Positions 16,909 through 26,050 are shown, numbered from the stretch's first letter. The stretch: DNA of 55,784 nt from Streptomyces sp. SolWspMP-5a-2 (GCF_900091845.1 NZ_FMCI01000220.1:1-55784); one strand, 5' to 3'. A program made the numbers and translations. The notes: generated from the letters alone by a model not told the origin.

Positions 16909-17736
16909 TCAGAGGGCTCCGCCCGCGTCCACCAGGTTCGTGGTGCCGGTGATGTAGCGACCGCTGTCCGCCACCAGGTGCAGGACGGTCTCGGTGACGT
17001 CCTGGGCCTCGACGGCGGCGATCGGCAGCGCGTTCAGCGAGCGGGCGGCCTCCTCGAAATCGGCCCGGGTCGGGTTCTCCAACTCGGGCCGGAACGCCTG
17101 GAAGATGGCGTCGTTGAGGATCATGTCGGTCGCCACGGTCGTCGGGTTGACCGTGTTGACCCGGATGTTGTGCGAAGCCAGCTCCTTGGCCATGACCTTC
17201 ATCAGCATCACCACGCCCGCCTTGGCGGCGGAGTAGTGCGCGATGTACTCCTGCGCGTGGAACGCCATCACCGAGCTGGTGATCACCACGGCTCCGCCGC
17301 GCCCGCCCTCGATGATGTGCGGCACGGACGCCTTGAGCGTCTTCCACACACCGGTGAGGTTGATGTCGATCATGTCCTGCCAGGTCTGCTCGCTCATCTC
17401 CAGCGTCGACGCCGGGCTGAATATCCCGGCGTTGGCGAGCACGATGTCCAACCGGCCGAGTTCCGCGACCCCTTGGTCGACCACCTTGCCGAGCGCGGCG
17501 AGATCCCGCACGTCGGCGTCGCCCGCGACGATCCGGCGCCCGGTGGCCTCCACCAGACGGACGGTCTCCGCCAGATCCCCGGCCGTGGCCAGCGGGTAGG
17601 GCACGGTGTCCACCTTCGCCGTGAAGTCCACGGCGATGATGTCCGCGCCCTCCTCGGCCAGCCGGACGGCGTGGCTGCGGCCCTGGCCTCGCGCCGCCCC
17701 GGTGACGAAAGCGACCTTGCCCGTTGCACGACCCAT
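16909..17736 (-). CDS. SDR oxidoreductase of the mycofactocin-coupled type
   Basis: The 275-residue product is a classical short-chain dehydrogenase: cofactor motif TGAARGQG (12-19), LANAGIF, Ser154/155, and Y168-x3-K172 in the catalytic YSAAK. The start MGRATGKVAFVTGAARGQGR and the insertion VDTVPYPLAT after the second strand (about 42-51) are typical of SDRs that keep NAD tightly bound and use mycofactocin as external acceptor (carveol-dehydrogenase-like). No mycofactocin genes are in the window, so that coupling is inferred from family features. GGAGG lies five bases before the ATG. The gene is monocistronic and the alcohol substrate is unknown. Confidence 0.9.
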   Translation of the reverse strand: MGRATGKVAFVTGAARGQGRSHAVRLAEEGADIIAVDFTAKVDTVPYPLATAGDLAETVRLVEATGRRIVAGDADVRDLAALGKVVDQGVAELGRLDIVLANAGIFSPASTLEMSEQTWQDMIDINLTGVWKTLKASVPHIIEGGRGGAVVITSSVMAFHAQEYIAHYSAAKAGVVMLMKVMAKELASHNIRVNTVNPTTVATDMILNDAIFQAFRPELENPTRADFEEAARSLNALPIAAVEAQDVTETVLHLVADSGRYITGTTNLVDAGGAL

Positions 17737-18287
17737 GAGAACCTCCGTGAGTATCGGCGTGCGCCGCGTGGCACCGCGCTGCCGTGGCAGGCAGCGGCGA
17801 GCCCTGTCGCGTGGGCGACCGGGCGCGCGCCGGTTGGGATGTGGCCGACTCTGCTCCTCGCCGAGCGAACCGAGCAAGCGTCTTCTCTCCCGCACCACGG
17901 CGGACGGGCGGCCTCCGGCCCGTGCGGATGTCGTTTTCGCAGGTCCGCGCCGGTATTGCCGCCCGACGACACGTCAGCGGCGCATCAGCGGCGTATCAGT
18001 TTCATGTCAGGCGCATGCCAATATCACGCCATTGCGCGACCCTGCGCCGGGACGGCAACCGCGCATGACGGTACTGATGCCCCGTCACCACGACAAGAGC
18101 GCCAAATCGGCCGCGCGACGCACGCCGAGCACCCCCCGGAGGTCCCCTCCGGGTGGCGCGGGATTCCGCGGCGCGCACCGCCCGGCAACGCCCGCACCGG
18201 CCCGTCATCGCCCGCCTCCCCGCGCACCCGCTCTCCCGCGGCCGTGAAATCCGACCCCGGGTGAGCGAAATGATCTCGTCGCGGGCA

Positions 18288-18300
18288 TCGAAAGATTCGA
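18288..18300. promoter_or_regulatory. Upstream xylanase operator-like palindrome
   Basis: TCGAA-AGA-TTCGA is a palindrome related to the operator at 18482. It lies 131 bases upstream of the xylanase -35 and may be a second site for the same repressor. Confidence 0.4.
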
Positions 18301-18430
18301 CGACTGGGCGAAACTTGCGGCCGAATTCCGCCCTCGGCCGTCAAGGGTCCGTCCTGCTGCGGAGTCTGTGACCAGCCGCACCCGCGACGGCGATATCCGG
18401 CGGGCGTTCTCAGCCCCCGCACGCGGTGTA

Positions 18431-18459
18431 TTGACGGTGCACGGTCAGCGCTCTATGGT
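18431..18459 (+). promoter_or_regulatory. Promoter of the xylanase gene
   Basis: TTGACG and TATGGT are separated by exactly 17 bases, a near-consensus vegetative promoter. It implies a leader of roughly 290 bases before the ATG. Confidence 0.7.
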
Positions 18460-18481
18460 GCCGCGAAACGCCGAATTCGGA

Positions 18482-18494
18482 TCGAAACTTTCGA
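18482..18494. promoter_or_regulatory. Xylanase operator, GAAA-N-TTTC palindrome
   Basis: TCGAAACTTTCGA is a palindrome with six-base arms about 15 bases after the expected transcription start. The same CGAAA-N-TTTCG motif is known from other Streptomyces xylanase promoters, where it binds a LacI-type repressor. Confidence 0.7.
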
Positions 18495-18756
18495 TGGTTT
18501 TCCGGGGGATCTCCACGGACCGGAGACGCGATCTCTCCGCCGTGCGCGGTCCCTCGCATTCCTCGCGTGATCCGGACGCGCCGCGAGTCTGCGGCGTGTG
18601 AAGCCGTGTCCGGCGCGCGAGCGCGAGATCCCAGGTCGTCCCGTTCGGTCGACGGCGGGGGAGCGGACCGGACGGGACGACCGCCCAGCGCGCGAGCGCG
18701 GACGGCACGGGCCGTCGGCCGCCGCCCCGCCGCCCCCACCCGAGAGGAACCCCCAC

Positions 18757-20241
18757 ATGTCCTGGTTCACCGGACCCCGAGGCGCGTGCGGAAGGACGGT
18801 GGCGGCGGCCACCGGAGTGGCCGTCACCGCCGCGCTGGCCGTCGTCGGTGTCGCGACCGCGGCCCCCCGCGCCACGGCACAGAGCCCCGACCTCGCGGCG
18901 GCGAGTTCACTGGGCGCCGCCGCCGCGCAGTCGGGCCGCTACTTCGGCACCGCCGTGGCCGCGAACAAGCTCGGCACCAGCGCCTACGCGACCATCCTCG
19001 ACCGGGAGTTCAACATGATCACCCCGGAGAACGAGATGAAGTGGGACGCGACCGAGCCCGCACGGGGATCGTTCAGCTTCGGGTCCGCCGACCAGATCGT
19101 CAGCCACGCGCAGGCCCACGGCCAGCGGATGCGCGGGCACACCCTGGTGTGGCACTCCCAACTGCCGGGCTGGGTGGGGGGACTGGCGGCGGCGGACCTG
19201 CAGACCGCCATGGACAACCACATCACCCAGGTCATGAACCACTTCAAGGGCAAGATCTACGCCTGGGACGTGGTCAACGAGGCGTTCGCCGACGGCAGTA
19301 CCCAGCACCGCAGTTCACCCTTCCAGGACAAGCTCGGAGGCGGCTTCATCGAGCACGCCTTCCGCACCGCGCGCTCCGTCGACGCCAACGTCAAGCTCTG
19401 CTACAACGACTACAACATCGAGAACTGGTCGGACGCCAAGACCCAGGGCGTCTACAGCATGGTCAAGGACTTCAAGGCCCGCGGTGTCCCCATCGACTGC
19501 GTCGGCTTCCAGGGCCACTTCGGCTCCGGCGGGCCACCGGCCAGCCTCCAGACCACCCTGTCCGCCTTCGCCGCGCTCGGCGTGGACGTCCAGATCACCG
19601 AACTCGACATCGCCCAGGCCCCGTCGAGCGGGTACGCGAACACCGTCAACGCGTGCCTGGCCGTCGCCCGCTGCACCGGCGTCACCGTCTGGGGCATCCG
19701 GGACAGCGACTCCTGGCGCTCCGGGGACAACCCGCTGCTGTTCGACGGCAACGGCAACGCCAAGGCGGCCTACACCAGCGTCCTCAACACGCTGAACGGC
19801 GGCGGCACGACCACGCCGCCCACCACCCCGCCGGGCGGCGACGGCACGGGCCAGCTCAAGGGCGTCGGCTCCGGACGCTGCGTGGACGATCCCGACTCCA
19901 CCACCACCGACGGGACCCAACTCCAGCTCTGGGACTGCTCGGGCGGTGCCAACCAGCAGTGGACCCGCACCTCCGCGGGCGAACTGCGGGTCCTGGGCAC
20001 CAAGTGCCTCGACGCCGGGGGCACCGCCAACGGCGCCAAGGCGCAGATCTACGGCTGCTCGGGCAAGGCCAACCAGCAGTGGACGCTCAACTCCGACGGC
20101 AGCGTCCGCGGCGTCCAGTCCGGACTCTGCCTGGACGCCGTCGGCACGGGCACCGCCAACGGCACCAAGCTCCAGATGTACTCCTGCTCGGGCGGCGCCA
20201 ACCAGAAGTGGACGTGGAGCGGGAGCGGCGCCACCACGTGA
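18757..20241 (+). CDS. xlnA: Secreted endo-1,4-beta-xylanase, GH10 with C-terminal CBM13
   Basis: The 494-residue product closely follows Streptomyces xylanase A in order and length. A signal peptide (about 1-42, with twin Arg absent) leads to a GH10 barrel (about 50-355): general acid/base E175 in WDVVNEAF, nucleophile E282 in ITELDIAQ, and the substrate-side WHSQLPGW. A Thr/Pro linker joins a ricin-type CBM13 (about 375-490) with three repeats, each with a QxW motif (QQWTRT, QQWTLN, QKWTWS). It cleaves xylan outside the cell. GAGAGGA precedes the ATG by seven bases. Regulation is probably by xylan-derived sugars through the palindromes upstream. Confidence 0.96.
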   Translation: MSWFTGPRGACGRTVAAATGVAVTAALAVVGVATAAPRATAQSPDLAAASSLGAAAAQSGRYFGTAVAANKLGTSAYATILDREFNMITPENEMKWDATEPARGSFSFGSADQIVSHAQAHGQRMRGHTLVWHSQLPGWVGGLAAADLQTAMDNHITQVMNHFKGKIYAWDVVNEAFADGSTQHRSSPFQDKLGGGFIEHAFRTARSVDANVKLCYNDYNIENWSDAKTQGVYSMVKDFKARGVPIDCVGFQGHFGSGGPPASLQTTLSAFAALGVDVQITELDIAQAPSSGYANTVNACLAVARCTGVTVWGIRDSDSWRSGDNPLLFDGNGNAKAAYTSVLNTLNGGGTTTPPTTPPGGDGTGQLKGVGSGRCVDDPDSTTTDGTQLQLWDCSGGANQQWTRTSAGELRVLGTKCLDAGGTANGAKAQIYGCSGKANQQWTLNSDGSVRGVQSGLCLDAVGTGTANGTKLQMYSCSGGANQKWTWSGSGATT

Positions 20242-20247
20242 CCGCAG

Positions 20248-20284
20248 CCGGAGGGGACGCGCACCGCGCCGGCGTCCCCTCCGG
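20248..20284 (+). terminator. Xylanase terminator
   Basis: CCGGAGGGGACGC and GCGTCCCCTCCGG form a perfect 13-base stem with an 11-base loop, seven bases after the xylanase stop. Confidence 0.85.
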
Positions 20285-20323
20285 TGGTGCCCGGCTCGGC
20301 TAGCCTGACCGCGGAGGTGCCAA

Positions 20324-21556
20324 GTGGCCGCATCGGAAGAGGCGTTGCCCATGACGACGGAGTCCGCCACCGTCGTGGTGATCGGGGCGGGACCGGCCGG
20401 GCTGACCGTGGCCAACCTGCTGCGCCGGTGCGGGATCGACTCCGTCGTGCTGGAGCGCCGCAGCCGCGACCACGTGACCCGGCGCCGGCGGGCGGGCATC
20501 GTCGAGACCCGCGCCGTGCGGATGTTCGAGTCCTGGGGGCTGGCCGACGTGGTCCGGGGCGGCCCCCCGCACGACGGCGTCCTGGAGTTCAGGATCGACG
20601 GCGAGAGCCGGTACGTCGACGACCGTGACGGCTCGGCGGGGTCGGGCGCGCGGCTCTGCCCCCAGCAGGTCCTGGTCCAGAACCTCACCGCCGCCCACCT
20701 CGCCGACGGCGGTGACCTGCGCTACGAGGCCGCCGACGTCACCCTGCACGGTCTGACCGGCGACCGTCCGAGCGTCGGCTACCGCGCGGCGGACGGCACC
20801 CGGCACCTCATCTCCTGCGCCTACGTGGCCGGTTGTGACGGCGATCGCGGAGTCAGCCGGGCGGCCGTCCCCGCGAGCGTGTCGACCGTCCACACCTTCG
20901 ACCACGGCATCGGCTGGCTCACCGTCCTCGCCGACGCGCCGCCGCCCGCCCATCCGCTGCTCGCCGTCAGCCCGCAGGGGTTCGCCGCGCACTTCCCGCG
21001 CGGACCGCGCAGCAGCCGCTACTACCTCCAGTGCCCGCCGGACGACGACCCCGCGGTGTGGCCCGACGACCGGATCTGGGACGCCCTGCGCACCCGGCTC
21101 GCCGATCCCGCGCTCACCGGCGGCCCGATCACCGACCGCGAGGTGTTCCGGCTGCGGAGTCTCGTCCACGAACCCCTGCGCCACGGACGGCTGTTCCTCG
21201 TCGGCGACGCCGCCCACATCCTCTCCCCGATGGGCGGCAAGGGCATGAACCTCGCCCTGCACGGAGCCGACCTCCTCGTCCGCGCCGTCCGCGACGCCGT
21301 GCGCGACCAGGACGACACCGGGCTGAACGCCTACTCCCGGCGCTGCCTGCGGCGCGTCTGGAGCGACCAGGAGTTCTCGCACTGGCTCACCCGCACCGTG
21401 CACGAGGCGGGCGACGCCACCGCGTCCGGGCCGTTCCTGCGCCAGTTGGCCCGCGCCCGCCTCGACCGCCTCGTCACCTCGCCCGGGGCCCGGCACGCCT
21501 TCGCCGAACTCATGACGGGCCTGGACCCGGCCCGCGCGGAGGCCGGTCCCGCCTGA
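20324..21556 (+). CDS. pobA: 4-hydroxybenzoate 3-monooxygenase-like FAD enzyme
   Basis: The 410-residue flavoprotein matches PobA along its length. It has the FAD motif VVVIGAGPAGLTVANLLRRCG, the arginine-rich segment after the first helix, ADVTLHGLTGDRPSVGYRAA, YVAGCDGDRGVSRAAVPA (the GD-type motif) and RLFLVGDAAHILSPMGGKGM for flavin ribityl binding. It would hydroxylate 4-hydroxybenzoate to protocatechuate with NAD(P)H. GTG 20324 has GGAGG six bases upstream; ATG 20351 is an alternative with AAGAGG. It has no neighbouring protocatechuate genes, so its pathway role cannot be checked here. A related substrate is possible. Confidence 0.85.
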   Translation: MAASEEALPMTTESATVVVIGAGPAGLTVANLLRRCGIDSVVLERRSRDHVTRRRRAGIVETRAVRMFESWGLADVVRGGPPHDGVLEFRIDGESRYVDDRDGSAGSGARLCPQQVLVQNLTAAHLADGGDLRYEAADVTLHGLTGDRPSVGYRAADGTRHLISCAYVAGCDGDRGVSRAAVPASVSTVHTFDHGIGWLTVLADAPPPAHPLLAVSPQGFAAHFPRGPRSSRYYLQCPPDDDPAVWPDDRIWDALRTRLADPALTGGPITDREVFRLRSLVHEPLRHGRLFLVGDAAHILSPMGGKGMNLALHGADLLVRAVRDAVRDQDDTGLNAYSRRCLRRVWSDQEFSHWLTRTVHEAGDATASGPFLRQLARARLDRLVTSPGARHAFAELMTGLDPARAEAGPA

Positions 21557-21604
21557 CGCCCCCGGGGCCGTCCGGCGGGTGCGCCGGTCCCCGCGCCCCT
21601 GTGC

Positions 21605-22039
21605 TCAGGCCGCGCCGGCCGCCACGCAGAACTCGTTGCCCTCCGGGTCGGCCATCACGACGTGGTGCTCGTCGAACGTGGCGAGGACGCTGCCGCCCGC
21701 CTCCACCAGCCGCTCCGACTCGGCGCTGATCCGCGCCCACCGCTCCGCCGTGCTGCCGTGGCCCGGCACCCGGATGTCGAGGTGGAGCCGGTTCTTCGCG
21801 GTCTTCGGCTCGGGAACCTTGAGGAGGGAGAGCCTCGGGCCCGCGCCGTCCGGGTCGCAGAGCCACTGGGCGTCGTCCACGGAGTCGTCCTCGGGCAGGT
21901 CGAACTGCGCGAACCACTCCTCCCGGGTCTCGAAGGGAGCGGGCGGCGGCTCGTCGACGTAGCCGAGGGCCGTCTTCCAGAACTCCGCGAGGAGCTTCGC
22001 GTCCGAGCAGTCGAGGGTCAGGTCGATGCGTGTTGCCAT
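21605..22039 (-). CDS. VOC (glyoxalase/bleomycin-resistance) superfamily protein
   Basis: The 144-residue cytoplasmic protein has the paired beta-alpha-beta-beta-beta units of the VOC fold: ATRIDLTLDCSDAKLLAEFWKTALGY at the start, LHLDIRV in the middle and HHVVMADPEGNEFCVA at the end. This short form is widespread in actinomycetes and usually of unknown function. The ATG at 22039 begins the domain; the open frame upstream is a low-complexity Arg-rich run. It converges with the pobA-like gene and is 94 bases from the antiporter gene upstream on the same strand. Confidence 0.9.
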   Translation of the reverse strand: MATRIDLTLDCSDAKLLAEFWKTALGYVDEPPPAPFETREEWFAQFDLPEDDSVDDAQWLCDPDGAGPRLSLLKVPEPKTAKNRLHLDIRVPGHGSTAERWARISAESERLVEAGGSVLATFDEHHVVMADPEGNEFCVAAGAA

Positions 22040-22133
22040 GACCGGACCGTACCGCCGCCCGGCCCCGATCCGGCGCACCCGGCGCACCCGACGCATCCGA
22101 CGCGCCCGACCCGGCCGGGACCGGGCGGACCGG

Positions 22134-23471
22134 TCAGGACGGCTTGGCCGACGGGGGCGAGGCGCCCGGCGCGGACGGGGCCGGGGAGCCGTCGGGGTCG
22201 GCCTCCGCGGCGTCCGGCGGACCGGCCGTGTCGGCGGCGGCCCGCGGGGCGTCCGGTCCGTCGGGGGAGCGGCCGCGGAGGATGAGGCCGAGCAGCGGGC
22301 CGGTGAGCGCGGTGGTGGTCACCGCCATCACCACCATCAGCGAGTAGAGCCGGTTGTCCAGGACGCCTATCTCCAGGCCCACGCCCAGGACCACCAGTTC
22401 GGTCAGCCCGCGGGTGTTGAGCAGAGCACCGAGGGCCGCCGCGTTGCGTCTGTCGAGCCCTCCCCACCGGGCCCCGCCGTACGCGCCGAGGAACTTGCCG
22501 CCCACCGCCACCGCCATGATCGCGGCGAGTTCGCCGAGGTCCGAGCCGTTCAGCCGGGAGAGGTCGACCTTCAGCCCGGACAGCACGAAGTACACCGGCA
22601 GGAGCAGCAACCCGCACAGCGGCTCGATCCGCTCCAGCACACCGTCGCGCAGCGTCCCGTTCAGCCCGCGCGGCATCACCGCGCCGAACAGGAACGCCCC
22701 GAACACGTAGTGCATGCCGAGCCATTCCGTGCAGGCCCCCGACAGCAGCAGCCCGCCCAGCACCAGGGCGACGAAGTTCCGGCCGGGGCCGCCGCCCTTC
22801 GGCGCGTCCCAGGCGGCCGCCCGGCGCAGCAGCGGTCGTACGAAGGTGACCATCAGGACGGCGTAGGGGACCAGCAGCGCGAGCTTCCACTCCAGCCGCC
22901 CGCCGGTGGCGACCGCGACGACCACGGCCAGCAGCGACCAGGCGAGCAGGTCCGCGATGGCCGCGCACGCCAGCGAGGTCGTCCCGAGCCGGGTCGACGC
23001 GAGTCCGCGGTCGGCGATGATCCTGGCCAGCACGGGGAACGCCGTCACGGCCATGGCCACCGCGAAGAACAGCACGAAGCCGGTGGGGTCGCCCTCGTGG
23101 TGCGCGTCCAGCAGCGGCCAGGCCAGCGCGGCGCCCAGGCCGAGCGGCAGCAGCGTCGAGCACAGCGACGTCGAGATCGTGGCCCGCCCGCTGCCGCGCA
23201 GCAGGCCCAGGTCCAGTTCCGTGCCGACGAGGAACATGAACAGCGCGACGCCCACCGCGGCCAGCGCGGCGAGCAGCGAGCGGACGTCCGCCGGGAACAG
23301 TTCCATGGAGAGGTCGTCGCCGAGCAGGGTGGGGCCCAGCATGACCCCGGCCAGGATCTCGCCGATGACGGCGGGCTGGCCGAACCGGCGGGCCAGAGCC
23401 CCCATCGTGCGCGCCAGTCCGAGGATCAGGGCCAGAGCGACGAGGAGCTGCACCGTCTGCGACGCGGTCAT
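22134..23471 (-). CDS. Kef-type cation/proton antiporter
   Basis: The 445-residue integral membrane protein belongs to the CPA2 monovalent cation:proton antiporter family. About 12 hydrophobic helices cover residues 5-395. Recognisable parts are FGQPAVIGEILAGVMLGPTL, VGVALFMFLVGTELDLGLL and the core VLARIIADRGL. The C-terminal 40 residues are Ala/Pro/Asp-rich and lack a TrkA-N regulatory domain. It exports Na+ or K+ in exchange for protons. ATG 23471 was chosen because it directly precedes the first helix. It lies just left of the NRPS cluster regulator; a role in self-protection is possible but there is no direct sign of it. Confidence 0.92.
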   Translation of the reverse strand: MTASQTVQLLVALALILGLARTMGALARRFGQPAVIGEILAGVMLGPTLLGDDLSMELFPADVRSLLAALAAVGVALFMFLVGTELDLGLLRGSGRATISTSLCSTLLPLGLGAALAWPLLDAHHEGDPTGFVLFFAVAMAVTAFPVLARIIADRGLASTRLGTTSLACAAIADLLAWSLLAVVVAVATGGRLEWKLALLVPYAVLMVTFVRPLLRRAAAWDAPKGGGPGRNFVALVLGGLLLSGACTEWLGMHYVFGAFLFGAVMPRGLNGTLRDGVLERIEPLCGLLLLPVYFVLSGLKVDLSRLNGSDLGELAAIMAVAVGGKFLGAYGGARWGGLDRRNAAALGALLNTRGLTELVVLGVGLEIGVLDNRLYSLMVVMAVTTTALTGPLLGLILRGRSPDGPDAPRAAADTAGPPDAAEADPDGSPAPSAPGASPPSAKPS

Positions 23472-23775
23472 GAGCGCCCGCCCGGTCCGGTGGGCCGGTG
23501 GGCGGTGTCCGCCGGGCGGCCTGGACACCCGCCCGTCCGGCGGGTCGCGGTGGCGGGGATGACGGATCGGCTGCGCACGACGTGGCTCCCTGGATGGAAG
23601 GGCGGTGGGGGTACGGGATCCTCACGGGCTGTGGGCTGTGGGCGGTCGGGGTCTCGGGGTCTTCGGCTGTCGGGTCTCGGGCGCTCCGTGCTGGTCTGCG
23701 GTCCTGGTCCGTGGCCGTGGTGCGCCGTGGTGCGCCGTGGCCGTGTCGGTCCTGCGGGTTCGGCGGTCGTGCGGT
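23472..23775. other. Intergenic region between antiporter and cluster regulator
   Basis: About 300 bases without a supported gene. The part from 23600 to 23760 is a low-complexity G/T-rich run with repeated CGTGGTGCGC and TCGGGGTCT-like words. No clear terminator was seen. Confidence 0.5.
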
Positions 23776-24840
23776 TCAGCGGGTCGTGCCGCTCTCCAGG
23801 TGGAGGGCGAGTTCGAGCCAGGCCGCCGCGCAGGACCTGGCCAGCCGGCTCACGTTCACCGCGCAGTGGGCGGGCACCTGCTTGAGCGGTACCGGGAGTT
23901 CGGCCGGGATCACGGTACTGGTCCCGAGCCAGCGCAGCAGCGATCTGCCGGATTCGGTGTAGCGCAGGGACGGATCCTGACGCAGCCGCTGGAGCACCTC
24001 CTGCATGTCCTGCGCGACCGTGCGCTCCGGCGGCTCGGCGGGTGCCGCAGGGTGCCGGGTGTCGTCCGCCGGGGCGGGCGCGATCTCCAGGGTCTTCTCG
24101 CGCACGCCGTCGGGCAGCGGGTCCCTGCCCTGCCGGATGCGCTCCTTGACGTCGTGCGCGGTGCCGACGGAGATGCCCGCCTCCCGGGCGATCTCGCGCA
24201 GCGACGCCTCCGGCCGCAGGGCGATGACCCGGCTGGCGGCGAGGCGCCCGTCGGCGTTGTTCACCGGGCGGCGTCTGCCGTCCTGGCCGACCCGGACGTC
24301 GGACGAGGAGCAGCCGACCAGGGTGAGCCGCAGCCGTGCCACGGTCTTGGTGGCCAGCCCGGCGATCGCCGCGATGGCGCGGTCGGAGAGTTGCGGGTGC
24401 GTACGGAACAGCCGCTCGGCGGCGGCCCGCCGGTCCGCTCTGGTCAGCGGCAGCCCGTGCCGCACGTTGATGCGGACGGAGTGCAGGAACGCCTGGTCGG
24501 CGTCACCGTCGTAGAACTCGACCCGCACGTGCTCGTGCCCTTTGAGCCGGGCCGCCAGGAGCCGGTGCATTCCGTCGATGACCCGGAGAGAATTCCGCTC
24601 CACGAGCAGGGGCGGGAGGCTTTCGAGAACATCGGCCAGAGCCCGGACGTGGTCTTCGTCGAGACCTGCGGTCCTGGGGGAGTCGGCGGGCAGCAGAGCG
24701 TCCGTCGCGATTGTTTCGATCGCGCCCCGATCGGATTCCCGCTTTTCCGGTGGTGCCGAACTGTGTGTCTCCGGTCTTTCCACCATGCATTCATCGGGAG
24801 CGGAAATGCACTGAAGGGACGCCATGTGCGCAGGGAACAT
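23776..24840 (-). CDS. StrR-type (ParB-fold) pathway-specific activator
   Basis: The 354-residue protein matches the StrR family of antibiotic-cluster activators. The ParB-like N-terminal domain has IATDALLPADSPRTAGLDEDH, LPPLLVERNSLRVIDGMHRL and VEFYDGDADQAFLHSVRINV. The central helix-turn-helix has LPLTRADRRAAAERLF, LSDRAIAAIAGLATKTVARL, and a second segment ASLREIAREAGISVGTAHDV. Such proteins bind GTTCGACTG-N11-CAGTCGAAC-like inverted repeats in biosynthetic promoters; two matching repeats lie at 26215 and 53255. GAAGGA six bases before the ATG at 24840 fixes the start; ATGs at 24825 and 24786 have no ribosome site. It marks the left part of the NRPS cluster. Confidence 0.9.
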   Translation of the reverse strand: MFPAHMASLQCISAPDECMVERPETHSSAPPEKRESDRGAIETIATDALLPADSPRTAGLDEDHVRALADVLESLPPLLVERNSLRVIDGMHRLLAARLKGHEHVRVEFYDGDADQAFLHSVRINVRHGLPLTRADRRAAAERLFRTHPQLSDRAIAAIAGLATKTVARLRLTLVGCSSSDVRVGQDGRRRPVNNADGRLAASRVIALRPEASLREIAREAGISVGTAHDVKERIRQGRDPLPDGVREKTLEIAPAPADDTRHPAAPAEPPERTVAQDMQEVLQRLRQDPSLRYTESGRSLLRWLGTSTVIPAELPVPLKQVPAHCAVNVSRLARSCAAAWLELALHLESGTTR

Positions 24841-25405
24841 ATACGGTCCTTCCGTCAGTCGTGTATCGACGGGGTCATCGATACGGGCAACCACAGGGGA
24901 CGCACTGATCAGAAAGAGCAAACTCCGGAAATGACAACATCGTGCGGCACCGAGTCGGTGGCACGATTGGCGCCGGCCGGAGCCGGGGGCGGTACGAACA
25001 CCCTTGTCAGGTGGTGGGGGCGGGCGGTCGAAGCGGCTTGAGACTAACAAGGGTCACTGAGGGCTGCAACGGGGTCACCAATAGCCCCTTTTATAAGTCG
25101 AGTTGACTCAAGAACCGGAAGAACCGTCACCGGACGCGCCAACACAGGTGCGGATGGCGTTAGTTGGCGGTGCCATCGGACGGTGTTTCAGGGCCGTCGG
25201 AGCGTTCGGCTCCGGGGTTGAACACCGGCGCGTGGGGCGGGTGTTCAAGGGGCGACGGAGGACGCGGACCCGGGACCGTCGTCGCGGACCGTCGCTCCCG
25301 CCCGTCCAGGGACGGGCGCCCCCGGCCCGCCCGTGACCGGCAGCCGGGAGTCGCCGGGGCCGCGGCGGGCCGCCGCCGAGGACCGCCCGCGCCGGGTCCC
25401 GTCGC
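24841..25405. other. Regulatory region upstream of the StrR-type gene
   Basis: About 565 bases without a supported gene. An AT-rich island around 25080-25110 (TTTTATAAG) may hold the regulator's promoter. A long inverted repeat at 25218-25248 is listed separately. The short open frame from 25103 shows no family resemblance. Confidence 0.5.
25218..25248. promoter_or_regulatory. Inverted repeat TTGAACACC-N13-GGTGTTCAA
   Basis: Perfect nine-base arms, 13 bases apart. The arms contain the GTTCAA core of the StrR-type boxes but in the reversed, outward order, so it is not a standard box. It may serve regulator autoregulation. Confidence 0.5.
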
Positions 25406-26050
25406 TCAGAGCGGGCGCCGGGGTGTCGCCGCCACGTGGTGGGCGAGCCAGGACAGGAAGGGCCCCAGCTCGCGCGCCGCCGCGATCAGCCGGTCGGTGG
25501 CGGCCGGGGTGAGCGCCGCGTCGTCGGTGACGAGCGGCCGGGCCGCCAGCAGCGAGCGGTGCCGCAGCAGTTCGGCGCGCGGATGGTCGGCGGGCGTCCC
25601 GCGCGGCACCCGCTTCATGCGGTCGCCGGTGATCTCGTAGCCCGTCGCGGCGAGCCGGCCGACCAGGTCCGCGAGGTCGGCTCCGCTGGTCAGGGCGGCG
25701 ACGGCGGCCCGGTAGCGCGGGATCTGGCCGGGGTCCGGATAGTGCCAACCGGCGCGCAGGTGCAGGCCGTCGAGATCGAAGCGGAGCCCGATCTCGACCT
25801 GCCGGGCGATCCGGATCACCGCGCTCTGGTGCTGCCACCACCAGATCTCCTTGCGGAATCCCCAGACGGAGAAGTCGTCGAGGGCGGGGACGGCGTCGGC
25901 CACGTCGTTCAGCAGGGCGATCATGGGCTTCCTGACGTGGACCTCGCGGTCCCGGCGCAGACTCTCGCGCAGTGCGGGCGGGGGATCGCCCTCCAGCCGC
26001 AGCAGCACCTCGAACGCCTGCTCCGTCCACCCGCTGAAGACTCCGCCCAT
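25406..26050 (-). CDS. DUF2461 family protein
   Basis: The 214-residue product fits the DUF2461 (TIGR02453) pattern: FSGWTEQAFEVLLRLEGDPP at the start, HVRKPMIALLNDVA, then DFSVWGFRKEIWWWQHQ and the C-terminal LLRHRSLLAARPLVTDDA. Function of the family is unknown. It is probably cytoplasmic and stands alone, upstream of and on the same strand as the StrR-type gene with 565 bases between. It more likely belongs to the chromosome background than to the cluster, although it is enclosed by the regulator and the biosynthetic genes. Confidence 0.8.
   Translation of the reverse strand: MGGVFSGWTEQAFEVLLRLEGDPPPALRESLRRDREVHVRKPMIALLNDVADAVPALDDFSVWGFRKEIWWWQHQSAVIRIARQVEIGLRFDLDGLHLRAGWHYPDPGQIPRYRAAVAALTSGADLADLVGRLAATGYEITGDRMKRVPRGTPADHPRAELLRHRSLLAARPLVTDDAALTPAATDRLIAAARELGPFLSWLAHHVAATPRRPL

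Larger units (their letters stand above)
17737..18756. other. Intergenic region of 1.0 kb between SDR and xylanase genes
   Basis: No open frame here has convincing codon usage or a recognisable product. The left part must carry the SDR promoter. The right part holds the xylanase promoter and two GAAA/TTTC palindromes listed separately. Confidence 0.6.

Noticed and set aside
17784..18422. Several open frames of 60-210 codons on both strands upstream of the xylanase gene
   Set aside because: Codon composition is random for this genome, the frames overlap each other on both strands, and none resembles a known protein.
25103..25336. Open frame of 77 codons between the StrR-type and DUF2461 genes
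   Set aside because: Arg/Pro-rich product without family resemblance, runs through the long palindrome at 25218, and has no ribosome site.
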